DNA of 64,000 nucleotides from Microvirga antarctica. Lineage in GTDB: Bacteria > Pseudomonadota > Alphaproteobacteria > Rhizobiales > Beijerinckiaceae. Made by a program: the position numbers and the translations under genes. The notes under the pieces were generated by a model. It made no database searches. It saw nothing but the letters and a program-made list of their open reading frames with translations, and was not told where the DNA came from. The stretch spans positions 1 to 64,000 of the forward strand of contig NZ_JAGEMM010000009.1 of assembly GCF_017921815.1 (NCBI RefSeq), given 5' to 3'. Shown piece by piece: positions 37,162-48,313 of this stretch (position 1 is its first letter; each line of letters begins with the position of its first letter).

Positions 37162-38700
37162 ATGGTCACGCGGGTTTCAACCGTCGCCTTTGAGGGCATC
37201 GAGGCGCGACCGGTCGACGTTCAGGTCCAGATTGCGCCCGGGAACGTCGCCTTCATGATCGTCGGGCTTGCCGACAAGGCGGTGGCAGAATCGCGCGAGC
37301 GCGTCCGCTCGGCGCTCATCGCATCCGGGCTCTCGCTTCCCGCCAAGCGCATCACCGTGAACCTTGCCCCGGCAGATCTGCCCAAGGAGGGCAGCCACTA
37401 CGATCTGCCGATCGCGCTCGGGGTCATGGCCGCCATGGGGGCCATTCCGGCCGACGCGCTGAACGGCTTTACCGTGCTGGGAGAGCTTGCCCTCGACGGC
37501 TCGATCACGGCAGTGGCGGGCGTCCTGACCGCCGCCATCGCGGCAAACGGAAACGGTCATGGGCTGATCTGCCCCCATCCCTGCGGACCGGAGGCTGCGT
37601 GGGCCAGCAGCGACCTCGAGATACTGGCGCCGCGGTCGCTGATTCAGCTCGCCAATCATTTCAAGGGAACGCAGGTGATGGCCCGCCCCGAACCCGCCAT
37701 CTTGCCGAGCTCCGGTCCGCAACCGGATCTGCGCGACATCAAGGGACAGGAAAGCGCCAAGCGGACCCTCGAGATTGCGGCCGCCGGCGCGCATAATCTG
37801 CTCATGAGCGGTCCGCCGGGCGCCGGCAAGTCAATGCTGGCCCAACGCCTGCCGTCGATTCTGCCGCCGCTGACGCCCCGCGAACTGCTCGAGGTCTCGA
37901 TGATCCAGTCCGTGGCGGGCCTGCTGGCGAACGGCGCATTGTCGAGCCGTCGGCCGTTCCGCGCGCCCCATCACTCCGCCTCCATGGCGGCGCTGGTGGG
38001 CGGGGGGCTCAACGCCCGTCCCGGCGAGGCCTCGCTTGCGCATCATGGCGTCCTGTTTCTCGACGAGATGCCGGAATTTCAGCCGCAAGTCCTGGATTCC
38101 CTGCGCCAGCCTCTCGAGGCGGGCGAAATCCTCATCGCGCGCGCCAATCACCGGGTTACCTATCCGGCCCGCTTCCAGCTCGTGGCGGCCATGAATCCGT
38201 GCCGGTGCGGACAGGCGAGGGAACCGGGATACGTCTGTCGCCGTCAGCCGAATGAACGCTGCATGGCGCATTATCAGGCCCGTATCTCGGGACCGCTGCT
38301 CGATCGCATCGACCTGTCCATCGAGGTGCCGGCCATTGCAGCCTCGGATCTGATCCTTCCACCGCCGACCGAGGGCTCCGCCGAGGCGAAGGCGAGGGTC
38401 AAGATCGCACGGGACCGGCAGGCGAGACGCTTCGCGGCCCTGGGACTCGACAGCATTTCCACGAACGCCGCCTGCCCTGCTGCCGTCATCGAGCAGATCG
38501 CCCAACCGGATCGCGAGGGGACCGCCCTGCTTCACGACGCCGCCAATGCGATGCGCCTTTCCGCGCGCGGATTTCACCGGGTGCTCAAGGTCGCGCGAAC
38601 CCTGGCCGATCTCGACAGCGAGGAGCATGTTCGCCGGATTCACCTGGCCGAGGCCCTGTCGTACCGGGCGCAATCGGATCGCCGGCCAAACGCCGCCTGA
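37162..38700 (+). CDS. comM: YifB/ComM-family AAA ATPase (Mg-chelatase subunit ChlI-like)
   Basis: 512 residues. The N-terminal Lon-protease-S16-like domain starts MVTRVSTVAFEGIEARPVDV. The AAA core has Walker A MSGPPGAGKSML and sensor/Walker B GVLFLDEMPEFQ. The zinc-finger-like CRCGQAREPGYVC insert and the Mg_chelatase C-terminal domain follow. The family includes ComM, a helicase for branch migration in natural transformation. The ribosome binding site AGGGAGG is strong. It is divergent from the sensor kinase gene. Confidence 0.9.
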   Translation: MVTRVSTVAFEGIEARPVDVQVQIAPGNVAFMIVGLADKAVAESRERVRSALIASGLSLPAKRITVNLAPADLPKEGSHYDLPIALGVMAAMGAIPADALNGFTVLGELALDGSITAVAGVLTAAIAANGNGHGLICPHPCGPEAAWASSDLEILAPRSLIQLANHFKGTQVMARPEPAILPSSGPQPDLRDIKGQESAKRTLEIAAAGAHNLLMSGPPGAGKSMLAQRLPSILPPLTPRELLEVSMIQSVAGLLANGALSSRRPFRAPHHSASMAALVGGGLNARPGEASLAHHGVLFLDEMPEFQPQVLDSLRQPLEAGEILIARANHRVTYPARFQLVAAMNPCRCGQAREPGYVCRRQPNERCMAHYQARISGPLLDRIDLSIEVPAIAASDLILPPPTEGSAEAKARVKIARDRQARRFAALGLDSISTNAACPAAVIEQIAQPDREGTALLHDAANAMRLSARGFHRVLKVARTLADLDSEEHVRRIHLAEALSYRAQSDRRPNAA

Positions 38701-38807
38701 CGCCGCGAAAGAGGGGATGCAACGACGCCGGTTTGTGACAGTTTTTTATCGAAGGACGGGTAACCCTCTCGTCATCCACGGAATTCGTCGTCACATTACC
38801 GTTTGAA

Positions 38808-39839
38808 ATGAGCCCTATGTCACGAAACAAGACGGTCTCACCGTCCGATGGCCCGGGAACTGGCGCGCGGGCGAGCGAGGTTTCGATGATCCCCTCCCCG
38901 ATGACCCCAACGGTTTCACCTCTCCCGGTCCTGACACCGGCCTATCCGGTTCCGCTCCTGCGTCCAGGGCGCATGGGCGATCTTCTGCCGGGGCGAACCC
39001 GCATCGTTCGCGACCATGGCACCCTCAATCCGCTGCTGGGCCGACTGGGATCCCTGGAAGTGCGGCTTGCCACCACCACCAAGGATATCCGCCGCGCCCA
39101 GAAGCTGCGCTACAAGGTGTTCTTCGAGGAGATGTCGGCCGCTCCCAGCGCCTCTGCCAGGCTGTCCCGCCGCGATATCGACGATTTCGACCTTCTGTGC
39201 GACCACCTGCTGGTCCTCGACCATGCGGTGAAGGCGAAGCGCTTTCGGACTGCCAAACCCAAGGTCATCGGCACCTACCGCTTGCTGCGGCAGGAGGTGG
39301 CCGACCGCAACTGGGGCTTTTATACCGCTGGCGAGTTCGACGTCGCTCCCATGATCGCCGCTCATCCAGACCTGCGGTTCCTGGAACTGGGCCGGTCCTG
39401 CGTGTCGAAGCCCTATCGCAACAAACGGACGGTGGAACTGCTGTGGCACGGCATCTGGGCTTATGTGCTGCACCACCGGGTGGATGTGATGATCGGATGC
39501 GCCAGCCTCGAGGGCACCGATCCCCGCAAGCTCGCGCTGCCGCTGAGTTTCCTGCATCACCATGCGGGCGCCAGCGCGGAGTGGCGGGCGCCGGCCCTGC
39601 GAGATCGGGCCATTTCCATGGACTTGCTGCCGCCCGAGGGGGTCGACCCGAAATCAGCCCTCAGAGCCCTCCCGCCGCTGATCAAGGGCTACCTGCGGAT
39701 CGGCGCGACTTTCGGCCAGGGGGCGGTGGTGGACCGTCAATTCGGCACCACCGACGTGCTGGTCGTGATGCCGGTCGCCCAGATCAATCCACGCTATATC
39801 GACCATTTCGGCCCCGAGGCCACCCGTCACCTGGCCTGA
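38808..39839 (+). CDS. olsB: OlsB-type ornithine N-acyltransferase (GNAT fold)
   Basis: 343 residues. Family signature blocks: LGSLEVRLATTTKDIRRAQKLRYKVFFEEM, quoted here as its ends LGSLEVRLATT and LRYKVFFEEM; DHLLVLD; VIGTYRLLRQEVA; FLELGRSCV; RTVELLWHGIWAYV. These match OlsB enzymes that form 3-hydroxyacyl-ornithine, the first step of ornithine-lipid synthesis; hemolysin-annotated relatives are the same family. The N-terminal 70 residues are longer and more proline-rich than in typical OlsB. The partner OlsA is not in this window. Its stop overlaps the convergent SDR gene by 13 bases. Confidence 0.82.
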   Translation: MSPMSRNKTVSPSDGPGTGARASEVSMIPSPMTPTVSPLPVLTPAYPVPLLRPGRMGDLLPGRTRIVRDHGTLNPLLGRLGSLEVRLATTTKDIRRAQKLRYKVFFEEMSAAPSASARLSRRDIDDFDLLCDHLLVLDHAVKAKRFRTAKPKVIGTYRLLRQEVADRNWGFYTAGEFDVAPMIAAHPDLRFLELGRSCVSKPYRNKRTVELLWHGIWAYVLHHRVDVMIGCASLEGTDPRKLALPLSFLHHHAGASAEWRAPALRDRAISMDLLPPEGVDPKSALRALPPLIKGYLRIGATFGQGAVVDRQFGTTDVLVVMPVAQINPRYIDHFGPEATRHLA

Positions 39840-40702
39840 TCGGCGGCCCCTTCGGCAAAGAGGGCGTCGAGCCCTTCCCGGTAGGTCGGGTAGCGCAGGC
39901 GCACATTCAGCTCGGACAGGATGAGCCGGTTGGAGATGCGTTTGTTCTCTGCATAAAAGCTCTGCGACATGGGACTGAGGACCGCGTCCGCGAAAGCGAT
40001 GGCCGGCGGCACCGGAATTCCCGCCCGCTCGGCCGCATAGGCGATGATGTCCTGCGGCGGGGCAGGTTCGCAATCCGACACATTGTAGATGGCCCCCCGG
40101 CGCGGCCGACGCATAGAGGCTGCCAGGACGGTGGCGATGTCATCCACATGGATGCGGTTGGAGACCTGCCCTTCCTTGACGATTCGCTGCGCGGTTCCGC
40201 GCGCCAGGGACACGAAGGCATTCCGGCCCGGCCCGTAAATGCCGGACAGCCGGAAGATCGCAACGGCCGGCCCGGCGGCCTCGCCCCAGGCGAGCCACGA
40301 TTGCTCGGCCGCAACGCGGCGTGCCGAACGCTCGCTGCGGGGCTCGGCGGGCGCCGTCTCGTCGACCCACGCCCCCTTGTGGTCACCATAGACCCCGGTG
40401 GTCGAGAGGTAGCCCAGCCATGAGGCGTTTGCGGCAGTTGCTGCCACGATGGGCGCGTACGCCGCAAAGGCCGGGTCCTGGCCGGTCGATGGCGGGGTCG
40501 AGACGAGGATGGCGTCCGCGGAGCGTAAGGACGCGGTGACGGCCCTCACGTCGTCAAAGACCAGCGCGTCAATGCCCTCGGCCCTCAGGCGATCCGCCTT
40601 CTCGGCATCCCGCACGGTCCCGGCCACCGATGTCCAGGGGAAGTCCTCGCGCGCGATGAGCGCCTGCGCCGCGTAGCCGAGGCCGAAAACAAAGAGATTC
40701 AT
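39827..40702 (-). CDS. NAD-dependent epimerase/dehydratase-like protein (YeeZ-like)
   Basis: 291 residues from the ATG at 40702, whose first base overlaps the stop of queG (ATGA). The N-terminus MNLFVFGLGYAAQAL is a shortened dinucleotide-binding loop (GLGYAA), followed by STTGVYGDHKGAWVDE and FRLSGIYGPGRN, as in extended SDRs of the YeeZ type. The usual catalytic Tyr-x3-Lys is not obvious, so it may not be a normal epimerase. Function unknown. Confidence 0.75.
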   Translation of the reverse strand: MNLFVFGLGYAAQALIAREDFPWTSVAGTVRDAEKADRLRAEGIDALVFDDVRAVTASLRSADAILVSTPPSTGQDPAFAAYAPIVAATAANASWLGYLSTTGVYGDHKGAWVDETAPAEPRSERSARRVAAEQSWLAWGEAAGPAVAIFRLSGIYGPGRNAFVSLARGTAQRIVKEGQVSNRIHVDDIATVLAASMRRPRRGAIYNVSDCEPAPPQDIIAYAAERAGIPVPPAIAFADAVLSPMSQSFYAENKRISNRLILSELNVRLRYPTYREGLDALFAEGAADQAR

Positions 40703-41850
40703 GGGGCGCTTTCGCGGGCGGCATGAGAGGGGGAGATCCGGGACCATTCCCGCAGGACGTCATCGTCGGTCTCGCGCGCCTGGCGGGCGTCGCGCAAGGC
40801 GGTGATCTCGCCGGGCGTCAGCAGGCGGGCGCTTGCCCAGACGGCCATGGCCCGCACCAGCGGAGACGAATCGTCGAGGTGCGCCACCGCGTCGGCCGCC
40901 AGGGCCGGATCGCCGGAATTGCCGATGGCGATGAGGACGTTGCGCAGGAAACGGTCCCGCCCCGCACGCTTGATCGGCGTGCCGGCGAACCGGATCCTGA
41001 AATCCGCGTCGTCGAGACGGGCGAGTTCCGAGAGCGGAACAGCCGCGAGATCCTCGCGCTGCATGAGCCGCGCCTCGCGGCCGGCCTGCGCGAACTTGTT
41101 CCACGGGCAGACCGCCAGACAATCGTCGCATCCGAAGATGCGGTTGCCGATCGGCGCGCGAAACTCCTCGGCGATATGGCCCTTATGCTCGATGGTGAGA
41201 TACGAGATGCAGCGGCGCGCATCGAGTTGGTAAGGCGCCGGGAAGGCGTTCGTCGGGCAGACATCGAGGCAGCGACGACAGGAGCCGCAATGGTCCGTCT
41301 CCGGCTCGTCCACCGGCAAGTCCGCAGTGGTGAAGATCGCCCCCAGAAACAGCCAGTTGCCGAATTCCCGCGACACGACGACCGTGTGCTTGCCCTGCCA
41401 GCCGAGCCCTGACGCCTCAGCCAATGGCTTTTCCATCACCGGTGCGGTGTCGACGAAGACCTTCACGTCCGAACCGCCGCGGACCGCCAGGAGGCCCGCG
41501 GCCTCCTTGAGCTTTCCCTTGATGACATCGTGATAGTCGCGGTTGCGGGCATAGACCGAGATCGACGCCCGGTCCTTGAGGGCGAGTGCGGCGAGCGGAT
41601 CGGTCGTCGGGCCGTAATTCAGCCCCAGCAGGATGACGCTCTGGACCTGTGGCCACAGAATGCGCGGGTCGGCGCGCCGGTCGGCCGTGTCGGCCATCCA
41701 GTCCATCGATCCTTGGAAGCCTTGCGCGAGCCACGCGGCGAGCCGTTCGGGCGCCAGCGGCATTGCGTCAGGGCGCGTGACCCGGACGGTGTCGAAGCCG
41801 AGCGCCCTCGCGCGCTCAACGAGGGCGCGCTTGAGGCCCTCGCCGGTCAG
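40699..41850 (-). CDS. queG: Epoxyqueuosine reductase, probable CTG start
   Basis: 383 residues if the CTG at 41850 is the start. It catalyses the last step of queuosine synthesis in tRNA using cobalamin and two 4Fe-4S clusters. Cluster motifs are CGSCRRCLDVCPTNAF and CDDCLAVCPWNKF, and the QueG-specific GWQGKHTVVVSREFGNWLFL block (split here as GWQGKHTVVV and REFGNWLFL) is present. No ATG, GTG or TTG lies near the expected N-terminus GEGLKRALVERARALGF; CTG overlaps the upstream gene's stop (CTGA). The first internal ATG would remove about 25 residues of the fold. Confidence 0.85.
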   Translation of the reverse strand: MTGEGLKRALVERARALGFDTVRVTRPDAMPLAPERLAAWLAQGFQGSMDWMADTADRRADPRILWPQVQSVILLGLNYGPTTDPLAALALKDRASISVYARNRDYHDVIKGKLKEAAGLLAVRGGSDVKVFVDTAPVMEKPLAEASGLGWQGKHTVVVSREFGNWLFLGAIFTTADLPVDEPETDHCGSCRRCLDVCPTNAFPAPYQLDARRCISYLTIEHKGHIAEEFRAPIGNRIFGCDDCLAVCPWNKFAQAGREARLMQREDLAAVPLSELARLDDADFRIRFAGTPIKRAGRDRFLRNVLIAIGNSGDPALAADAVAHLDDSSPLVRAMAVWASARLLTPGEITALRDARQARETDDDVLREWSRISPSHAARESAP

Positions 41851-42539
41851 AAGTCGAGGTTGTCGTATTGTTCGGAGGCCGCCATCCCCGGAACCCGATC
41901 GGCCAGCAGGGTGCGGAAGGACGGCCGGGATTTCACCCGCGCGTACCAATGCTTCGCCGTCTCGTTCTCGTCCCATGGCACGTCGCCGAGGTAATCCACC
42001 ACAGAGAGGTGGGCCGCCGCCGCAAGGTCGGCGTAAGTCAGTTGGTCGCCCGCAAGCCAGTTCCGCGAGGCGATGAGATATCCGATATAGTTGAGGTGAT
42101 ATCGCACGTTGGCCCGTGCCGCGCGAATCGCCCCCATATCGGGCGGGCCTCCGCCCAGATCCAGCGGCATGAAGCGCTTGTAGATCTTCTCCGTGGCGAG
42201 ATAGTCCGAGACCTCCTCGTTGAACTTCACGAGGAACCAATCCATCAGCCGGCGGACCTCCATACGCGCCGCCGCGCCCGGAGGCAGCAGGCGTCGGTCG
42301 CCCATCGCCTCGCCCCGCGTATCCTCGAGATACTCCGCCATCACATGGGCGCCGGGCACCGCCAGCCCGTTCTCGTCCACGAAGACCGGCAGGTTGCCGC
42401 CCGGGTTGATCTCCAGCAGCGGCACGCGGCGTTCCCACGGCTTCTCGTCGGCGATCTCCGGCTCGATGCCGTGTTCGCCAAGGACAAGGCGTGCGAACCG
42501 CGATTGCGGGCAGAAGGGATAGGAATGCAGGATGGCCAT
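41847..42539 (-). CDS. fzlA: GST-fold protein, probable FtsZ-associated FzlA
   Basis: 230 residues. Thioredoxin-like N-terminal domain (AILHSYPFCPQSRFARLVL; LEINPGGNLPVFVDENG) and a GST-type helical C-terminal domain (DQLTYADLAAAAHLSVVDYLG). In Caulobacter, FzlA is a GST-fold regulator of FtsZ curvature and constriction, and its conserved C-terminal tail matters for function. This protein ends in a conserved-looking EQYDNLDF tail, and its genes lie beside uppP and queG, as is usual for fzlA homologs. An ordinary GST is the alternative. Its ATG is at 42539, divergent from uppP. Confidence 0.6.
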   Translation of the reverse strand: MAILHSYPFCPQSRFARLVLGEHGIEPEIADEKPWERRVPLLEINPGGNLPVFVDENGLAVPGAHVMAEYLEDTRGEAMGDRRLLPPGAAARMEVRRLMDWFLVKFNEEVSDYLATEKIYKRFMPLDLGGGPPDMGAIRAARANVRYHLNYIGYLIASRNWLAGDQLTYADLAAAAHLSVVDYLGDVPWDENETAKHWYARVKSRPSFRTLLADRVPGMAASEQYDNLDF

Positions 42540-42706
42540 GAGCGTGTCAGACGCGAAACAGGCGGCGAGAATAAGGCCGTGTTTCCTTAAGAGTTCGTAA
42601 GGAATTTTGGTGAATCACATGTCCTCGACGCAGGCGTCGGGCGCGTGGTGCGCAATCGACCTTGACAGGGTTATGAAGCCCCCTGCAAGTGGCGCCGGTC
42701 TGAGGA

Positions 42707-43513
42707 ATGTCAACGATGTCGCAAATGTTCGAGGCGCTCTTTCTCGGCCTTGTCGAAGGCCTGACGGAATTCCTGCCGGTGTCCTCCACCGGGCACCTCC
42801 TCCTGATCGGTCATTTCCTCGGATTCGAATCCACCGGCAAGACCTTCGAGGTCCTGATTCAGCTGGGCGCCATCCTGGCGATCCTGGCGGTCTACTTCAA
42901 TCGGCTGTGGGCGATTGCCCGCGCCCTGCCCTACGACCCGGACGCGCGCCGCTTCGTGATCGGCCTCCTGGCGGCCTTCCTGCCGGCCGCCATCATCGGG
43001 GCGGCGCTTCACAGCTTCATCAAGGACGTGCTGTTCAATCCCTGGATCGTCTGCATGACGCTGATCGCCGGCGGCTTCGTGCTGATGATGGTGGATTCCA
43101 TGCCGCTTCGCGCGACCTACAAGGACGCCACCAAGTTCCCGATCGCGATGTATATCAAGATCGGCTTCCTGCAATGCCTCGCGATGGTGCCGGGGGTGTC
43201 GCGCTCGGGCGCGACGATCGTCGGCGGCATGCTGCTCGGGGCCGACAAGCGGGCGGCGGCCGAATTTTCGTTCTTTCTGGCGATCCCCACCATGGCGGGC
43301 GCCTTCGCGTATGACCTCCTCAAGAATTACAGCATCCTGACGGCCGACGACGTCCGGATCATCACGGTCGGGTTCATTGCGGCGTTCGTGTCCGCACTGT
43401 TCGTTGTCCGCACCCTGCTGAATTATGTCTCCCGGCACGGCTTCACGCCGTTCGCCTGGTGGCGGATCATCGTCGGGTCGGCGGGTTTGGCCGGCTTGAT
43501 CGTCTTCGGCTGA
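42707..43513 (+). CDS. uppP: Undecaprenyl-diphosphate phosphatase
   Basis: 268 residues of the BacA/UppP family, an inner membrane protein that recycles undecaprenyl diphosphate for peptidoglycan synthesis. The [10 protein letters not shown] motif (near 21-30) and [10 protein letters not shown] (near 162) are the two catalytic blocks. About eight hydrophobic segments. ATG at 42707 is close to GAGGA; the ATG at 42716 has better spacing. Divergent from the FzlA-like gene, so both serve cell-wall or division functions. Confidence 0.93.
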   Translation: MSTMSQMFEALFLGLVEGLTEFLPVSSTGHLLLIGHFLGFESTGKTFEVLIQLGAILAILAVYFNRLWAIARALPYDPDARRFVIGLLAAFLPAAIIGAALHSFIKDVLFNPWIVCMTLIAGGFVLMMVDSMPLRATYKDATKFPIAMYIKIGFLQCLAMVPGVSRSGATIVGGMLLGADKRAAAEFSFFLAIPTMAGAFAYDLLKNYSILTADDVRIITVGFIAAFVSALFVVRTLLNYVSRHGFTPFAWWRIIVGSAGLAGLIVFG

Positions 43514-43514
43514 G

Positions 43515-44264
43515 CTATCCCGGGAGGGTCTTGTCCGGGTAGCGGCACAGATCGGCGATCAGGCAGCGCCAGCATTCGGGCTTTCGCGCCTTGCAGACGT
43601 AGCGCCCATGCAGGATCAGCCAGTGATGGGCATGGAGCCGGTAGGCGTCCGGAATCCGCGCCTCCAGCGCGACCTGCGTCTCGAGCGGGGTTCTGGTGAT
43701 CGCAAACGGGATGCGGTTTGTGACCCGGAAGATATGCGTGTCCACAGCGATTCGAGGGTCGCCAAACGCGACATTGACCAGCACGCTCGCGGTCTTGCGC
43801 CCAACGCCCGGCAGGGTTTCCAGGATCTCCACGCTGTCCGGCACCTCGCCGCCGAATTCATCGACCAGGCGCCGCGCGAGGGCCATGACGTTGCGCGCCT
43901 TGGTGTTGAAGAAGTTCAGGGTTTTCACATGCTCGCGCAGGCCCTCCTCGCCGAGGTCGAGCATCTTCTGCGGCGTGTCCGCGACGGCAAACAGCGCCCG
44001 GGTCGCCTTGTTGACCCCCACATCGGTGGATTGCGCCGACAGGGCGACGGCGACGAGCAGGGTGTAGGGGTTGGTGTAGTCCAGTTCCCCCTTTGGCTCG
44101 GGATTTTCGGCGTGGAAGCGCCGGAAGATCTCCACCAATGTCGCCTGGTCGACGGGCTTTGGCGGACGAACGGCCTTGGCGGGCCGGCGCGCAACCGTCG
44201 GCTTGGCCGGGGACTCGCCTGGGGTCTTCGGGATGCGGCGTGGCGACCGTTTCAGTTCGGGCAT
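43515..44264 (-). CDS. nth: Endonuclease III
   Basis: 249 residues from the ATG at 44264. DNA glycosylase/AP-lyase for oxidised pyrimidines. Helix-hairpin-helix LPGVGRKTASVLVN contains the catalytic Lys, VDTHIFRV the catalytic Asp, and the terminal CKARKPECWRCLIADLC (C-x6-C-x2-C-x5-C) holds the 4Fe-4S cluster. A basic, proline-rich N-terminal extension of about 40 residues is common in alphaproteobacteria. It is convergent with uppP (stops two bases apart). Confidence 0.94.
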   Translation of the reverse strand: MPELKRSPRRIPKTPGESPAKPTVARRPAKAVRPPKPVDQATLVEIFRRFHAENPEPKGELDYTNPYTLLVAVALSAQSTDVGVNKATRALFAVADTPQKMLDLGEEGLREHVKTLNFFNTKARNVMALARRLVDEFGGEVPDSVEILETLPGVGRKTASVLVNVAFGDPRIAVDTHIFRVTNRIPFAITRTPLETQVALEARIPDAYRLHAHHWLILHGRYVCKARKPECWRCLIADLCRYPDKTLPG

Positions 44265-44299
44265 GAACGCGTTATAACCACCGCGAAGGGACCGGCAAG

Positions 44300-44794
44300 A
44301 TGGCATACGATTCCCCGCATCGATCGGACAGCCCCGTCTTCTGCGCCGAGATCCGGCCCCATCGCTCCCTCGGCCCGCAGGGCTTCCGGGTCCTGATGAT
44401 GCTCCTGTGCGTCGCCTCGATCGTTGTCAGCCTGCCCTTCGTGATCCTCGGCTTCTGGCCGGTGGTTGGGTTCTTCGGCCTCGATTTTCTCGGGCTTTAT
44501 ATCGCGTTTCGGGTCAGCTACCGGCAGGGCCTGGCGTTTGAGGTTCTCGAACTGACCCCGGTGCGATTGCTGCTGCGCAAGGTCGATCCCCGCGGGGTGG
44601 CCCGGGAATGGCTGTTCAACCCCCTCTGGACACGGCTCGACCGGCAGGACGATGCCGATTTCGGGCTCCAGCGCCTGGCGCTCTCCTCGCGTGGGCAGGA
44701 GGTCGTCATCGCCAGGGACCTTTCGCCCCCGGAACGGGAGAGTTTCGCCGAGGCGTTCAGTCGGGCCCTGGCTGAGGTCAAGCGCGGCCTGTGA
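44300..44794 (+). CDS. DUF2244 membrane protein
   Basis: 164 residues. An N-terminal PVFCAEIRPHRSLGPQGFRV block is followed by two membrane segments (VLMMLLCVASIVVSLPFVIL and WPVVGFFGLDFLGLYIAFRV) and a soluble C-terminal beta-rich domain (EVLELTPVRLLLRKVDPRG). This is the DUF2244 pattern; function unknown. It is divergent from nth with 35 bases between starts and precedes dnaK with a 275-base gap. Confidence 0.85.
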   Translation: MAYDSPHRSDSPVFCAEIRPHRSLGPQGFRVLMMLLCVASIVVSLPFVILGFWPVVGFFGLDFLGLYIAFRVSYRQGLAFEVLELTPVRLLLRKVDPRGVAREWLFNPLWTRLDRQDDADFGLQRLALSSRGQEVVIARDLSPPERESFAEAFSRALAEVKRGL

Positions 44795-44925
44795 CCGGCC
44801 ACCCTCCACTGGCGAGCGATTGAAAATCAAGGGCTTGCGGGCAATTCGAACACCCGTTTGACGCATGCCCGCCCTGCTTTGGCGCCCCCATTGGCGAATT
44901 GAAGCAAATGAGGCCGCAAGATCGA

Positions 44926-44954
44926 CTTGCGGCCATCTCGGCCCCTTCTTATAT
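44926..44954 (+). promoter_or_regulatory. Sigma-32 (RpoH) promoter of dnaK
   Basis: CTTG (44926-44929), an 18-base spacer, then CTTATAT (44948-44954). This matches the alphaproteobacterial RpoH consensus CTTG-N17/18-CYTATNT at every defined position. It lies about 115 bases upstream of the dnaK start, so dnaK is expected to be heat-induced. Confidence 0.75.
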
Positions 44955-45069
44955 CAGCGATTGCACCGGGGGCGCTTCATTGGAAGGGCTCCCGACTATC
45001 ATCAACGTCCAGCCATGGGCCGTGCCGCTTCGGGGCTCGGCGGTCTGCTTGAAAGTGAGGGATCCCGCC

Positions 45070-46986
<1,917 letters not shown>

Positions 46987-47000
46987 TCCAGAAAACGACG

Positions 47001-47027
47001 CAATCCCCGGGCTGGTCCCGGGGATTG
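47001..47027 (+). terminator. Hairpin between dnaK and dnaJ
   Basis: A perfect 11-base-pair stem (CAATCCCCGGG with CCCGGGGATTG) around the loop CTGGT, starting 15 bases after the dnaK stop. No T-run follows, so it may attenuate or protect the dnaK transcript rather than terminate fully. Confidence 0.55.
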
Positions 47028-47111
47028 CTCATGAAGAGGGGCACCCTTATCTGACCGTTTGGGCTGCGTGATCTCAGCCCGGACGTCGTCGGGTCCAGGG
47101 GGCGGAGCACA

Positions 47112-48248
47112 ATGTCCAAACGCGATTTTTACGAGGTCCTCGGGGTGTCGAGGACGGTCACGGAGGTGGAGCTCAAGACCACCTTCCGCAAGCTTGCGAT
47201 GCAGTTTCACCCGGACCGCAACCCCGGGAATGAAGAAGCCGAGCTGAAGTTCAAGGAAATCAACGAGGCCTACCAGACCCTGTCCGACGGGCAGAAACGG
47301 GCGGCCTACGACCGCTACGGTCACGCGGCCTTCGCCAATGGCGGCGGCGCGGGCGGACCGGGATTCGGCAATGATTTCTCCGAATTCATGACCGATATCT
47401 TCGAGAATTTCTTCGGCGAGACCCGCGGGCGCGGGCGCAGTACGGGCGGCCGCGAACGTGGCGCCGACATGCGCTACAATCTCGAGATCACTCTTGAGGA
47501 AGCTTTTCTCGGCAAGACCGCCGAACTCAAGATCCCGACCTCCATCACCTGCGAATCCTGTAGCGGCAGCGGCGCCAAGCCCGGCTCCAAGCCCAAGCAA
47601 TGCCCGACCTGCGGCGGCGCGGGGCGCGTGCGCGCCACCCAGGGCTTCTTCTCCATCGAGCGGACCTGCCCCAATTGCCACGGCCGCGGCGAGGTCATCG
47701 ACGATCCGTGCGCGGATTGCGGCGGCGCAGGGCGCGTGACCCGCGAGCGCGTTCTGTCCGTGAACATTCCGGCCGGTGTCGAGGAAGGCACCCGCATCCG
47801 GCTTGCCGGCGAGGGCGAGGCCGGAACACGCGGCGGCCCGGCAGGCGATCTCTACATTTTCCTGTCGATCCAGGCGCATCAGTTCTTCCAGCGCGATGGA
47901 GCGGACCTGTTCTGCCGTGTGCCGATTTCCATGGTCACGGCAGCCCTCGGCGGCGAGCTCAAGGTCCCGACCATCGGCGGAGCGGATACGAGCCTGAAGG
48001 TCCCGGAAGGCACACAATCGGGCAAGCAGTTCCGTCTCAAGGCAAAGGGGATGCCGGTCCTGCGCTCGCGGGATGTCGGTGATCTCTACATCCAGGTCGC
48101 CGTGGAAACGCCGCAGAACCTGTCCAAGCGGCAGCGCGAACTCCTGGCGGAGTTCGATGAGGAATCGTCGAAGGACAATCATCCCGAGAGTTCCGGCTTT
48201 TTTGCACGGGTTCGCGAATTCCTCGACGGGTTCAGTGGATCAACTTAG
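47112..48248 (+). CDS. dnaJ: Chaperone DnaJ
   Basis: 378 residues. The J domain has the HPD tripeptide in [11 protein letters not shown] Gly/Phe-rich linker follows ([15 protein letters not shown]). Four zinc-ribbon CxxCxGxG repeats are visible: [32 protein letters not shown]. Stimulates the DnaK ATPase and presents substrate. A GGAG ribosome binding site precedes the start. Confidence 0.97.
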   Translation: MSKRDFYEVLGVSRTVTEVELKTTFRKLAMQFHPDRNPGNEEAELKFKEINEAYQTLSDGQKRAAYDRYGHAAFANGGGAGGPGFGNDFSEFMTDIFENFFGETRGRGRSTGGRERGADMRYNLEITLEEAFLGKTAELKIPTSITCESCSGSGAKPGSKPKQCPTCGGAGRVRATQGFFSIERTCPNCHGRGEVIDDPCADCGGAGRVTRERVLSVNIPAGVEEGTRIRLAGEGEAGTRGGPAGDLYIFLSIQAHQFFQRDGADLFCRVPISMVTAALGGELKVPTIGGADTSLKVPEGTQSGKQFRLKAKGMPVLRSRDVGDLYIQVAVETPQNLSKRQRELLAEFDEESSKDNHPESSGFFARVREFLDGFSGST

Positions 48249-48313
48249 CTTGACGGTCGTTTTCATTGAGTTCTAAAGAACCTTCGTGATCTGCCGTTCA
48301 AGGGGCTAACGCA

